Assembly: GCA_948144175.1 (NCBI GenBank)
Contig: CANXME010000425.1
Span: 36,745-100,744, forward strand
Length of the DNA stretch: 64,000 nucleotides
Direction: 5' to 3'
Origin: Closterium sp. NIES-65
Taxonomy: Eukaryota; Streptophyta; Zygnematophyceae; Desmidiales; Closteriaceae
The notes below the pieces were generated by a model. The model saw only the letters and a program-made list of their open reading frames with translations, ran no database searches and was not told where the DNA came from. The translations under genes were made by a program, and so were the position numbers. Below are positions 20,461 to 31,032 of this stretch, one piece after another (within the stretch, counting starts at the first letter, position 1; every line of letters starts with the position of its first letter).

Positions 20461-20789
20461 CACCCCCATAGGCAAAGTGGGGGAGAACAAGGGGTCACAA
20501 GACCAGTCAAGCAAAGCAAAGCAAAGCTCAGGGTAGATCACAAAGTCACCACACATTTCGAGTACAAGTTCAAGGGCCACAAGGCCAGTTCACAAGCAAG
20601 ATCATATATAAAGATATACAAGAGTCAAGCAAGTAAGAGCAAGAGTATATATAGGTGAAGGTACAGGCAAAGACAAGAAGTGAGCAAGTGAGGCAAGACA
20701 GGCACAAGACCCAGCTGCGTGCAACAACGCTGATGATCACAAGGCGCAAGTGCCTTGGTGAAGACATCAGCAGTGCTGGCCTCAGAGGC
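20461..20789 (-). other. Element C 3' untranslated region, polypurine tract and broken C-terminus
   Basis: The polypurine tract CTATGGGGGTG abuts the LTR, followed by TTTGC repeats and AT-rich sequence. The first part (20700-20789) still encodes the sister C-terminus ASTADVFTKALAP but lies beyond a premature TAG at 20790-20792. The family LLTS stop codon is also changed (TGT in place of TGA). Confidence 0.75.
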
Positions 20790-23657
20790 CTAGTACGCAA
20801 GTCGCAACTGTCCACGCTGCTGTAGCTCACGAGCAAGAAAGTAGCGGAGAGAAATGTGCTTTGTCCTGTGCTCCAGTCGCTGCTCTTGACACAAGGCCAG
20901 CATGGCCTTGTTGTCTACGTACAGGACTGCAGGAGAACGAGGCGGCTCTCCAAGGTCAGTCAGCAGGTAGGTGAGCCAGCGTAACTCCTGTGCAGCCATA
21001 GCCCCGGCGTAGATCTCAGCCTCACAACTGGAGCCGAGAACAGAAGACGAGCGGGTAGCCCGCCACGAAACAGAGCCGGAACCAAGGCTGAAGGTGTAAC
21101 CCTGTGACGACCGCTGCGTAGCCTGGTCGTCAGCCCAAGAAGCGTCCGCGTGCCCAGTGAGGACCACTGGACTGCGCCCTCCAAGCACTAGCCCCATGCC
21201 CGACGTACTGCACAAGTAGCGCAACACCCTCTTCGCTGCAGCCATGTGCTCTGGTCGGTGTCTCCCAAGAGCAACATAGCGTGTGAGAATGCTAAGAGGG
21301 TATGCAAGGTCAGGTCGTGTGCAGGTCATCAGGTACATGAGGCAGCCAACAAGCTCTGCATACGGGCCACTCGACTCTACGGACTCATCCGAAGGCAGAG
21401 CTGAGAGCGAGTGGCGAGTAGCCAGAGGAGTGGCCTGAGGCGAGGAGTACGTGAAGCCGAAGCGCTGAAGGACCTGCTGCACCATGTGTGACTGAGTCAG
21501 GGTAATGGTGCGGCGTGCTCTGTCCCGGGTGATCTGCAAGCCAAGGTAGCTGCGCAGTTCACCCAGGTCAGTGCACGTGTGTCTCTTGTGCAGCTCGGAC
21601 TTCACGTAGGCAAGTCCAGCAGTGTCAGCTGTGGCAAAGACCAAGTCGTCGACGTACACGAGGATGTAGAACGGCGGCAGAGAGGTGTCGGTGCGAAGAA
21701 ACAGCGACGGGTCGGCAGTAGAGGGAGCAAACCCAAGTGCCGCCAGCGTAGTTCTCAGTGTGTCGTGCCACTCACGTGGTGCCTGGCGGAGACCGTAGAC
21801 TGGACGTCGGAGACTCCACTGGGTACCAGGAGGGAAAGACCCAGTGAAGCCAGGTGGGCGACGCAGCCAGATCTCCTCGTGCAGGCTACCCTGCAAGAAA
21901 GCAGTGCTGAAGTCGAGAGAGTGCAGCTCGTAGTCACGGTGAGCAGCAACGTGGAGCAGTACCCGAAGAGTGGTCATCTTCGGGGTGGGGGAGAAGGTCT
22001 GAAAGTAGTCAACCCCCTGCCGCTGACTGAAGCCACGAGCCACGTAACGCGCCTTGAAGACAGGCGGAGAACTCGGCGGCCGCTTCACCCTGAAGATCCA
22101 CATGCCACTGACGATGTTCGCCCCAGGAGGGGGAACAGCGTCAACGTAGGTGCCTGTGGACTTCCAGGAAGCCATCTCTGCATCCATAGCTACCTGCCAC
22201 TGAGAGGAGTAGGGACCCTCTATCGCCTCCACGTAAGAGCGTGGAGTCGGGATGTCTAGTGCATCCGGGTCTCCCTCAGGGGCTAGCAGTACAGACGTGA
22301 GATGAGGTGAAGCGGCGGCTAGACAGTGGAACTCCTCCTGCCTGTCCTCAAGGACGTCCGTGCCAAGGGCACACTCACCCCCGACGGACGGAGGACAGGC
22401 CGACTCAGACTCAGCGACAAGACTAGCAGCGTAGTCCAGACGACAGCGCGCAGCAAAGTCGACGAGCTCAGTGACAAGGGCAGACGCAGCAGACGACTCG
22501 AAAGAAGGGTCAGTGACAGCAGTAGCGAGGAGACGCGTGACAGTAGGACTGGCAGCACGAAGAGAGTCCGACTCCGGGTCGGCAAGAGCAGGAAGAGAGG
22601 AAGCAGGAGGAGAAGGTAAAGGGGCACGCAGAGGAGCAGTGGACGGACGCAGAGACATCCGGTGCGTGCCAGGGAGAGGAGGAGGACGCTGACGCGAACC
22701 CCGACCACTCGGGCGCGCAGCACGAACGGGCGACGCAGGACAAGACGCAGGCTCACGACGCTCAGTAAGACCTCCAGTCGGACCAGTGTAGGGAGAAGGA
22801 GCAGGCAAAGGGGAGGCAGGCTGTAGCTGTGACTGTGACGAGACAGGCTGTGGACCCTCTAAGGGAGGAGGAGGAGGACCAGGAGAAGGTGTAAGACCAA
22901 GAACCTGCTGCAGGAGCGGAACGAAGTACGGTCGGGGCCGCGTGGCGACGCCAGAAACAGCAGGGACAGCACCAGTACCCCCAGGAGGAGTACCCGCTCC
23001 AGCAGCACCTCCAACAGCACCTCCAGTGGCTCCAGAACCTCCAGTAGTAGCACCAGGAGTACTGCCAGTCGGACCGCCAGCGGTAGTCTCAGCGCCAACA
23101 CCCACAGCAGCACCAGCTCCAGGAGAACCCTCAGACCCAGCAGCTCCAGCACCCACAGTACGAGCACCTCCGGGACGCTCGGCAGCAGCACCCTCTGCAG
23201 CCGAAGAACCTCCAGCACCAGCAGCACGCCTCCAGCGCCGAGCAAACCACTCACGCAGCTCCTGTGGGGGAAGCGGCTCTCGGCGAGACGAAGCACCGCC
23301 AGGCGGAGCACCCCCAGGTCCAGCGCCCCTAGGCTCAGCACCTCCAGACACCGCACCCCCAGGCTCAGCACCCCCAAGCGCAGCACCCCCAGGCTCAGCA
23401 CCCCCAGGCTCAGCACCCCCAGGCTCAGCACCCCCAGACGCAGCACCCCCAGGCTCAGCACCCCCAGACACCGCACCCCCAGGCTCAGCACCCCCAAGCG
23501 TAGCGCCTCCAGTCCCAGCACCCCTAGGCTCAGCTCCCGCAGCAGCACCAGAGTCACCAGTGACCTCGACAGGCTCGACCGCGTCTACCTGGGACACACC
23601 TGAAGGGGCAGGACCCTGAGGGGGGGGGGGGTCTACCGGGGGGGGACCTGGTACCAA
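20790..23657 (-). pseudogene. Element C linker-reverse transcriptase-RNase H
   Basis: A 955-codon open frame. It starts in the post-integrase segment, runs through the GAEPGG linker (23320-23560), a Ser/Pro-rich region, and RT from EGPYSSQWQVAMDAEMASWKS (about 22160-22225). Motif A SLDFSTAFLQGS and YVDDLVFA (about 21645) are intact, and RNase H with ADASWADDQ, SSCEAEIYAG and DNKAMLALC follows. It stops at LRLAY, where GTG of sister copies reads TAG, losing the last ~45 residues including the TADVFTK block. RT and RNase H chemistry residues are kept. Confidence 0.9.
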
Positions 23658-23879
23658 GAAGAGTGGGGGCGGGGGGAGGGACGGAGTGCGGTAGGGGAAG
23701 AGGCGGTAATAGGGTACCGACTCGTCGAACGTGACATCCTGGGAGGACAGAACACGTCGAGAGGTGGGGTGGTAGAACTGCCACCCAGGGGCGTCGGGGG
23801 GGAACCCCAGAAAGACGCAGGGAGAAGCGCGAGGGGACAGTTTGTCCGCAGACAGGTCGCGAACAAACGCCCGAGATCC

Positions 23880-24858
23880 CTAGACCCGGAACGCCGACGC
23901 ATCGCCAACCTTCCCTGTCCACAGCAGGGCTGGGGAGGTCTCCAGTCTGGAGACCCTGGGGTGAAGGTTGATCTGGTGCGCCGCGTACCTGACCGCAAAC
24001 GGCCACAGAAAATGGGGAGCTGCCGCATGCATCATGGACGTACGAGCGACGTCCATGACCATGCCAATGCGGCGCTCTGCAATCCCATTCTGCTGCGGTG
24101 AGTCTGGAAGCGTGAAGGTCTGACGGATGCCTCGCGCACGACAGTAGGCACGCAGAAGGCCAGAGGAGAACTCTCCGCCTCTGTCCGAGTGCAGACGCAA
24201 AATAGGGAGGTCAGAGCCAAAGCTCTTCTTAAGCTGGAGACGAGCCGCGCGGATCCAGTCGATCAGCACCGCAGTGACATCACCCTTGCTGCGCAAGGGG
24301 AAGACTGTGGTGTTTCACGAGTAGTCGTCAACAACAAGCAGGAAGTAGCGCTCCTGACCCTGTCCACGGACGCGGGCTGGGCCCGACATGTCCATGTAAA
24401 GCGTCTTCAACGGGGCCTCTGTCGGAGGAAACTGGGAGGAGTAAGGGGCAGCACGCTGGCGCCCCTCAACACAGGGGACACAGGCAGGGCCAGGGCCCTG
24501 AGGAAGGGGAGGGAGGGACCGAGGAAGACCAGACACTAGAAGACGGGAGGCCATACCTCTGAGCCGAAGCAGAGAGGGGTGGCCAAGGCGGTGGTGCCAG
24601 AGGAGGGTCTCGTGAGACAGACGGCGATACGAACAGGGGGCAGACTCAGGACCAGACCTGGACGCTGCAGCAAACACCTGACCAGACGAAGGGACCCTAC
24701 CAGACTCAGCACCTGGAGGAGAAGCAGTGGTCAGTGTGTACAGGCTCGACCCTGGCCGACGTGTAAACGTAGCCAGGTGGCGACCTGTGCTAGCCTCCGT
24801 GCAGTGTGTCACCCGCTGACGAGCAGGAGTGAACTGGTGGACACCCGCATCCTGTAGG
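23880..24858 (-). pseudogene. Element C integrase remnant
   Basis: The zinc-binding part is HHRLGHP and CVPC (about 24470-24600). The first catalytic Asp is present in MDMSGPARV (usual MDVWGP). The frame stops at DDYS (TGA near 24315, in place of an Arg codon), then resumes RSKGDVTAVL, LHSDRGGEF (second Asp) and QQNGIAERRIG (Glu). TGG-to-TAG at FRVWGS (23881-23883) ends it. All three acidic residues exist, but two stops and an upstream frameshift near 24900 prevent a single polyprotein. Confidence 0.88.
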
Positions 24859-26640
24859 TCAGCACCACTCACCAGGTTCGTCGAGAACGAGGGGAGGTAG
24901 AACCCCAGACAGGGTGCTAGAGGGGGCCGCCGGACACGGGAGGATAGTGGAGAAGCGAGACAGGACAGGCCCCCCAGAGGGGTCAGCCAGGGACACCGCA
25001 ACCGGCCGACTCAGCGGCGTGAGAGTGGTGCGGTCCCGAAAGAAGGAGTGAGAGGCCCCAGAGTCTAGGGTGAAGGTGTGAGAGGCCGAAGTCGACACAG
25101 TACCTGAGAGGGCAGACTCACCAGTACCTGAGCGTACAGGCGCAGTGGCACCTAGCGCAGCAGCCTCACAGGCACCTAGAGCAGCAGTACCAATGCCCGG
25201 GTCGGGCGGGAAACACCGGTAACAGTCATCCTCATCACTACCAGTCACAGCATACATAGCAGTAAGGATAGCATCAAAGTCAAGATCATAAATAGCCACA
25301 CCAGCCCTAGACAGCTCTCCCCAGCGGGGGATCTCGGCGGCCTCCGGAAACTGCTGACGCCAGGCGTCGGTCAGGCGGCCAAAGCAGCGGCGGGCGGTGT
25401 GGGTGCCTCCACACTTCTCACCCGCGCGGTCGCCGCTGCGAAGAACGTAGGGGCAGGGACCAAACGCCCCACCACGCTGACGCTGCAAGTACCACTCACG
25501 GAGCTGCTGAGGGGCGGGGACGGCGCGAGAGCGCTGCTGCTGCTGTGGCTGCTGCTGCTGCTGGCGCTGACCACCCCTAGTGCTGCTCCGCTGGGACGAG
25601 CCACTCCGACCCCCGCCTCCACCGCCACCCCCGCCTCCACCGCCACCCCCGCCTCCACCGCCACCACCCCCACCGGCACCCTCGCCCCCGCCGCTCCCAC
25701 CGCCTCCTCCGCTACCACCTCCGCCGCCACCTCCGCCTCCACCGCCGCCACCAGTACCTCCACTCCCACCACCACCTCCACCGCCACCCCCACTCCCCCC
25801 GCCACCCCCACCTCCTCCGCCACTGCCCCCGCTAGCTCCACCCGCTCCCTTGCCCCCCTTGCCCTTGCCAGAGCGGCGCCTACCGCTGGGGGCAGACGCC
25901 GCACCGACCGACTCAAAACCAGCAAGGTCAGCCGCAGCAGCAGAGGCGACAGAGGGCAGCAAGGGGGAAGGAGAACACCCCTCAAAGATGGGGGTGCGAG
26001 GGTCACCACGGGAGGCCCCTACAGCGACTATGCTCTTCTCAGCTGCGAGCAGGGACTCCTCAAGGAGGTCGGCAGTGAGGGTGGTGGGACAGACAGAGAG
26101 AAACTGGTCCCTAACGACACGAAGGGACTCAGGGAGACGGGTGACTAGAAAGTGGAGAGTGATGTACATGGGAGGAGGGTTTGCGGCGCGGAACTCAGTA
26201 GGAAGCGCAGCGCGGTAGCAAGTGTCACTAGCGCGGAGGTGGGTAACGAGGTCAGCGACAGTGGGAAAGGCAGCGAGGTCAGGGAAGACAAACGTTAGCA
26301 TGAGGCGGCTCAGCGTAGCGGAGGAAGGGGAGGAGTAGCGCGCAACTACAGCGTCGTACAAGGCCTGAGCGGTCTTGCACTGACTAAAGTGGGCACGCTC
26401 GGAGGAAGGGAGGTGGCGACGCACAGCAAGACGTGCAGCAGCATCGCGTGTCGCCCACTTGGAGCGAACGGCGGGGTCAGCATCAGCAGGAGGGGCAAGG
26501 ACAGCGCCAGAGACAAAGTCAAAGAGAGAAACCTCATCGATCGCATCGCACAGTAAGTACAGCTGCAGGTCCTCAATCCAGACTGCAAAGTCAACGGCGC
26601 GACCCTCAGCGTCAAAGGCGAGGATAGTGGGGGTGGCCAT
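24859..26640 (-). pseudogene. Element C gag-protease
   Basis: It starts at the family ATG (26638-26640), ATPTILAFDAEGRAVDFAVWIEDLQLYLLC; the frame is open further upstream into the leader but that part is repeat-derived. Gag core LSRLMLTFVFPDLAAF, YITLHFLVTRLPESLRVV, IFEGCSPSPLLPS is followed by a long poly-glycine tract (about 25600-25850), Gln-rich patch, LREWYLQRQRGG, the C-x13-C-x3-H-x4-C motif (about 25385-25455) and protease LDSGASHSFFRDRTTL (about 25055). Gag and protease are intact; the frame shifts near 24900 after GVLPPLVL. Confidence 0.9.
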
Positions 26641-27764
26641 TGTAGCAGCTGACAGTCTCACCGGGCAGGAAGAGTCGGGTAGGTCAGCGGCACAGCAACA
26701 CGGCCCAGGAGCAGCAGCAGCCCCACAGGAGCTGGAGCGCGGCTCCTCTGGCGGCTCGGGCGGCTCGAGCGGCTCGGGCAGCTCAGGCGGCTCGGGCGGC
26801 TCGGGCGGCTCGGGCGGCTCGGGCGGCGTGGGCGGCTCGGGCGGCTCGGACGGCGTGGGCGTCTCGCGGGCGGCACGTAGGCGGTAGCACGGGCGGCTGG
26901 GTCGGCGCGCGGGCGGCTGCACGGGCGGCTGGTGTGGCTCGTGGGCGGCGAGCGGGCGGCTCACGGGCGGCTGCACGGGCGGCCGAGGCAGCTCACGGGC
27001 GACTGGGACGGCTGCACGGGCGGCTGGGGCGGCGCGCAGGTCTCACGGGCGGCTGCACGGGCGGGCGCACGGGTAGAAGCACGGGCGGGTGCACGGGCGG
27101 GTACACGGGCGGCTGCACGGGCTGGTCGTCGGGCGGCGCTAGGGCGGCGCGTGGGCGGCGGTCTGGGCAGCGCGACGGGCGGCGCTCTGGCGGGCAGCGG
27201 GCAGCGCGACGGGCGGCGCGTTGGGCAGCGCGACGGGCGGCGCTAGGGCGGGCAGCGGGCAGCGCGACGGGCGGCGCTAGAGCGGCTGCACGGGCAGCGC
27301 GACGGGCGGCGCTAGGGCGGCTGCACGGGCAGCGCGACGGGCGGCGCTCACGGGCGGCGCTCACGGGCGGCGGTGCACGGGCGGCAGCGCACGGGCAGGC
27401 CGCGGGCGGCTAACGGGCGCTAGGGCGGGCGGCGCTAGAGCGGCTACACGGGCAGCGCGACGGGCGGCGCTAGGGCGGCTGCACGGGCAGCGCGACGGGC
27501 GGCGCTAGGGCGGCTGCACGGGCAGCGCGACGGGCGGCGCACACGGGCGGCGCTCACGGGCGGCGGCGCACGGGAAGCAGCGCACGGGCAGGCCGCGGGC
27601 GGCTAACGGGCGCAAGGGCGGGCGCCGGGCGCTAGGGCGCTAGGGCTGGCGCTAGGGCGGGCGCTAGGGCGGGCGCTAGGGCGGGCGCTAGGGCGCTAGG
27701 GCGGGCGCTAGGGAAGGCGCTAGGGCACTAAGGCGCTAGGGCAGGAAAAAAAAAATTTCTAAGT
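26641..27764 (-). repeat. Element C GC-rich minisatellite leader
   Basis: The longest leader of this family in the window. Plus-strand units change along it: GGCTCGGGC (26750-26850), GGCTGCACGGGC (26910-27120), GGCGGCGCTAGGGCGG(CT)GCACGGGCAGCGCGACG (27230-27540, several near-identical copies), and GGGCGCTAGGGC (27610-27740). No conserved coding potential. Confidence 0.87.
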
Positions 27765-27811
27765 GGTGGGCCCTAAGCACAGTTCCCATAGGGGAACCTG
27801 CTCTGATTCCA
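27765..27811 (-). promoter_or_regulatory. Element C primer-binding site, hairpin and GGGCCCACC motif
   Basis: Element orientation: TGGAATCAGAGCAGGTT (one change from TGGTATCAGAGC), hairpin arms GTTCCC and GGGAAC (27792-27797 and 27782-27787), then GGGCCCACC (27765-27773). Confidence 0.82.
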
Positions 27812-27946
27812 TGAGAAGATGTGAACGAGAGAATGAGTGAACTATGAAATGAAGTGAGTACAAATATGAAACCCTAATTGGGTTGTACCCCCTATGGGAT
27901 ACCCCACTATAGCCTACAGAAAAGAGTAAGCTATAATGTTCTGACA
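27812..27946 (-). repeat. Element C 5' LTR
   Basis: 135 bp, 3 differences from the 3' copy. Flanked on the right by CAGCG. Confidence 0.95.
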
Positions 27947-27951
27947 CAGCG

Positions 27952-28329
27952 TCCTTCCCGCAACCGCTCATCACCGGCGACACCGTACTCGCAAGTTCCA
28001 AAATGTTCCGAAATGTTCCAAAATGAGTGTGGTCTCACCGGGGTCAATTTCTCAATGTCCCGCAATGTTTCGAAATTCCAGCGCAAAATTTCCGGAAGGA
28101 TCCCACTTTCGCGTCAAAAGGGTGCACCGGTTGAGACTACGCTCCCCCGCAGAAATTCCCTTTTGCAGATGCGCCCTCCTCTGCAGACCTGATTTCTGTA
28201 GATGCGATTTCCTCTGCAGCACCACGATCTGCTCCGCAAATTCGCCTTCCTTTGCAGAACCACGTTCTGCAGATTCGCATTGTTCTGCACAGCTCCACCT
28301 CAACCTAGGGCATAGATTCGCTTCGGCGG
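27952..28329. other. End of relic H and unassigned sequence
   Basis: The first ~70 bases continue relic H (reading SFPQPLITGDTVLASSKM after element C). Then there is a low-complexity part with three GTTCC(A/G)AAATG units (about 27995-28025), and from 28140 to 28290 an imperfect series of TCTGCAGATNCGCNTT-like units spaced about 22-30 bp. No gene is seen. It borders the K 3' LTR. Confidence 0.45.
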
Positions 28330-28725
28330 TGTTACAATCCCGGGTGGGACTTAGCGAAGGATCACAGAGTAGTATTGCAGCGGAAGTTTGAATCTCATGT
28401 TAGAGTGAATGTAAAGGACTGAGTTGATAATAGCATGCATACATCGAGTTTATATAAGAATACAGGGGAATGGGAAAGGACCTAGACAAGCGATGTACTC
28501 TAAGGGGTACATTCCCTTATTACAGCGAATTAAAAACCGTGCGGCGCGGGAACCCGTTTCAAACCTGTTCCCGCTCTTTTCATTTCAAATGTTTCTGCCT
28601 GCATCGGTCTTCATCAGACGGTTGCTGCGTTGCTTCGACTCTTCTGACTCCTCGACTTCGTACTCGGTAGAGTCGGCTCCTACAGCATTCAGGAATGCCT
28701 TCTCAGGCAACTTCATATCGTAACA
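28330..28725 (-). repeat. Element K 3' LTR
   Basis: A 396-bp LTR with TGTTAC...GTAACA ends. It contains a TATA-like TTATATAAAC (plus about 28447-28456) suggesting promoter sequence. Preceded in element orientation by GGGGAG, a short polypurine tract. The partner LTR is not in the window. Confidence 0.82.
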
Positions 28726-29684
28726 CTCCCCTTCATTCGTGGGCGCAGGGGGAGCTGACTCGCTTGACTACTCCGGTAAGGTCAGAGCAGTGCTTGTACT
28801 GCTGACGTGGCAGTCGTTTGGTGAGGAAGTCTGCTGCCATCTTAGTGGTTGGGCAATATGCGAGGTCAACCTTCCACTTGTCAATTTCGTCTTTGACGAA
28901 AAAGTACCGAAGCGCGATGTGCTTCGTGCGGTTCACGAAACATGGCTTGTTTGTGATCCTGATGGCGCTCTGGTTGTCGCAGTGAAGGCGAAAGGTGGGC
29001 GAAGCTGGAATTTTCGCCTCCTGTATCAGCTCCTGTAGGTACAGGCCTTCGCGAACTGCTGCTATCGCGGCAATGTATTCTGCTTCGGCCGATGACAGGG
29101 CAACCAGCTCCTGCTTTTGCGAGTTCCAGGAGATTGGCCCAGTTCGGGACCGTCGATTCGCACGATCAGCTGCATGGTCTACATCCACGTAGCCGTTGAG
29201 GTTAAAGGAGGTCGTCGTCAGCGTGGAGTAGGAGAGCCCGATGTCAGGTGTGGAAATGAAGTACTGTAGGGCGCGCTCCAGATCCAGCTGGTTCTCAGCT
29301 ACTGGCTTGCGTGAGTATTAGGCCAGTTGGCTGGCAATGTACGAAAGGTCGGGTCGGCAGGTGACAGATGCGAACAGCATGCAACCCAGTTGCTGCTGGT
29401 ATAGTTGGAGTCCTGCGGGTGACAGTGGTTTGTTGTCCGGTTTGTAGTTGGTACTGGGGTTGCGGTAGGAAGTTGAGAGTGGTGCAGGCGAAATGTTAAA
29501 GCGTTCTCCCAGCTGCTCTGCGTACTTGGAGGCTGACAGGTGAATTGCTGTAGGTGATGTTCATCCCCAAAAACTGCTTCACGCTGTGGTTGATGGTGAT
29601 GTCAACGCGCTGTGCCAGGCTCTCCTCAAACTGGTTAAGGAGTTTGTTGCAGGCGCCCGTGTACAGCAGGTCGTTGACATAGAC
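28726..29684 (-). pseudogene. Element K reverse transcriptase C-terminus and RNase H
   Basis: It begins YVNDLLYTGACNKLLNQFEESL (the YVDD box has Asn at its first Asp), then the FLGMNIT block. RNase H is an open frame (28733-29188) with MDVDHAADRANRRSRTG, SSAEAEYIAA, HCDNQSAI and RTKHIALRYFFVKDEI, KMAADFLTKRL. These are standard copia RNase H motifs. Frame changes separate the RT tail (29200-29684) from RNase H. The RT upstream of YVND continues at 44020 but with a stretch of roughly 70 residues missing. Confidence 0.82.
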
Positions 29685-29805
29685 TGTAGCTTATACATTT
29701 TGTATAAGCTATAGTGGGGCATCCCATAGGGGGTACAACCCAATTAGGGTTAGTACTTGTACTCTCTTCTTTCATACTGCATTCATTCTCGTTCATATCT
29801 TCTCA
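29685..29805 (+). repeat. Element I 5' LTR, truncated
   Basis: It starts at TGTAGCTTATAC, missing TGTCAGAATAT present in the 3' copy, and ends TCTTCTCA before the primer-binding site. Confidence 0.9.
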
Positions 29806-29851
29806 TGGTATCGAGCAGGTTCCCTAGTGGGAACTGTGCCTAGGGCCCACC
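29806..29851 (+). promoter_or_regulatory. Element I primer-binding site, hairpin and GGGCCCACC motif
   Basis: TGGTATCGAGCAGG, then hairpin arms GTTCCC and GGGAAC (29819-29824, 29829-29834), then GGGCCCACC (29843-29851). Confidence 0.82.
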
Positions 29852-31032
29852 AATTCGAACATTTTTTTTACTTCCCGGAGCGCGCTCTCCCCAAGTCGCG
29901 CTCCCTTCACTTACTTCTTCGAGTCGCCCTAGCGGCTCCCCGTCGCCCTTCGCGGTGGCCTCGTCGACCCGCGCGCGGCTCCCCGTCGCTCTTCGCGGCG
30001 GGCCCGTCGACCCGCTCGCCATCCCCGAGGACCCGTGCGCTCGTCCCCGTCGACCCGCGCGTCGCCCTGCGGCCCCCCCTTCCCGCCCACCTGAGTTCAC
30101 TTTCCGCACACCCGAGTTCGCTTCCCGCAGGCTTGTGCACGCTTCGCGCACACCTGAGCGCGCTTACCGCACACTTAGGGTGTGGGGGTGGTGGTTGTGG
30201 GGGTGTCCGTCGCCCTGCCTACGCGTCGGCCCCGTCGCCCTGCCTACGCGTCGGCCCCGTCGCCCTACCTGCGACCCCGGCCCCGTCGCCCTACCTGCGC
30301 CCCGGCCCCGTCGCCCTACCTGCGGCCCCGGCCCCATCGCCCTACCTGCGACCCCGGCCCCGTCGCCCTACCTGCGACCCCGGCCCCGTCACCCTACCTG
30401 CGACCCCGGCCCTGTCACCCTACCTGCGGCCCCGGCCCCGTCGCCCTACCCGCGACCCCGGCCCCGTTGCCCTACCTGCGGCTCCGGCCCCGGCCCCGTC
30501 GCCCTACCCGCGACCCCGGCCCCGTCGCCCTACCTGCGGCTCCGGCCCCGGCCCCGTCGCCCTCCCTGCGCACCGGCCTCGTCGCCCTACCGTCGACCCG
30601 GCCCCGTCGCCCTACCTGCGGCTCCGGCCCCGGCCCCGTCGCCCTACCTGTGGCTCCGGCCCCGGCCCCGTCGCCCTACCTGCGCATGGGCCCCGTCGCC
30701 CTACCGTCGACCCGAACCCGTCGCCCCATCTACGGCCCGGCCCCGGCCCAGTCGCCCTACCTTCGACCCAGCCTCGTCGCCCTAACTGCGCCCCGGCTCC
30801 GGCCCCGACCCCCTACCTACGGCCCCAGCCGAGCCGCCCACGCCGCTCAACAGCCCGAGCCGCCCGAGCCGCCCGAGCCGCTGAGGCCGCCTGAGTAGCT
30901 GAGGAGCCAAGCCGCGGGTGCTGCCGAGCCGCAGTTACTGCCGAGCCGCGCGAGCTGCCCGACCCGCCCTGTCTGGTGAGCGCAGCGCCGCCGTCACTGC
31001 TCTACAGTTCGCCCTGTTAGTCTACTGCTGTC
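29852..31032 (+). repeat. Element I GC-rich minisatellite leader
   Basis: After a T run, the leader contains a tandem array from about 30210 to 30780 built on CCCCGTCGCCCTACCTGCG(A/G)(C/CC)CCGG (about 18-21 bp, more than 20 degenerate copies), with CGAGCCGCC units near 30850-30890. Long Pro/Arg-rich frames here are repeat artefacts. It ends just before the gag ATG at 31033. Confidence 0.87.

Larger units (their letters stand above)
20326..27946 (-). mobile_element. Element C: full-length copia retrotransposon in relic H
   Basis: A complete minus-strand element of 7621 bp with two 135-bp LTRs (20326-20460, 27812-27946; 3 differences by eye) and a perfect duplication CAGCG (20321-20325 and 27947-27951). 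All parts are present: primer-binding site, GC leader, gag, protease, integrase, linker, RT, RNase H, polypurine tract. Despite the young LTRs the polyprotein carries at least three stops and one frameshift. Confidence 0.96.

Noticed and set aside
30210..30780. Regular repeat array resembling a CRISPR
   Set aside because: Units are contiguous and degenerate without unique spacers, sit in a eukaryotic retrotransposon leader, and no cas genes are present.
29827..30894. 355-codon Pro/Arg-rich open frame, at first sight a structural protein
   Set aside because: It is the tandem 18-21-bp repeat of element I's leader read in one of three open frames; no equivalent in the leaders of sister elements.
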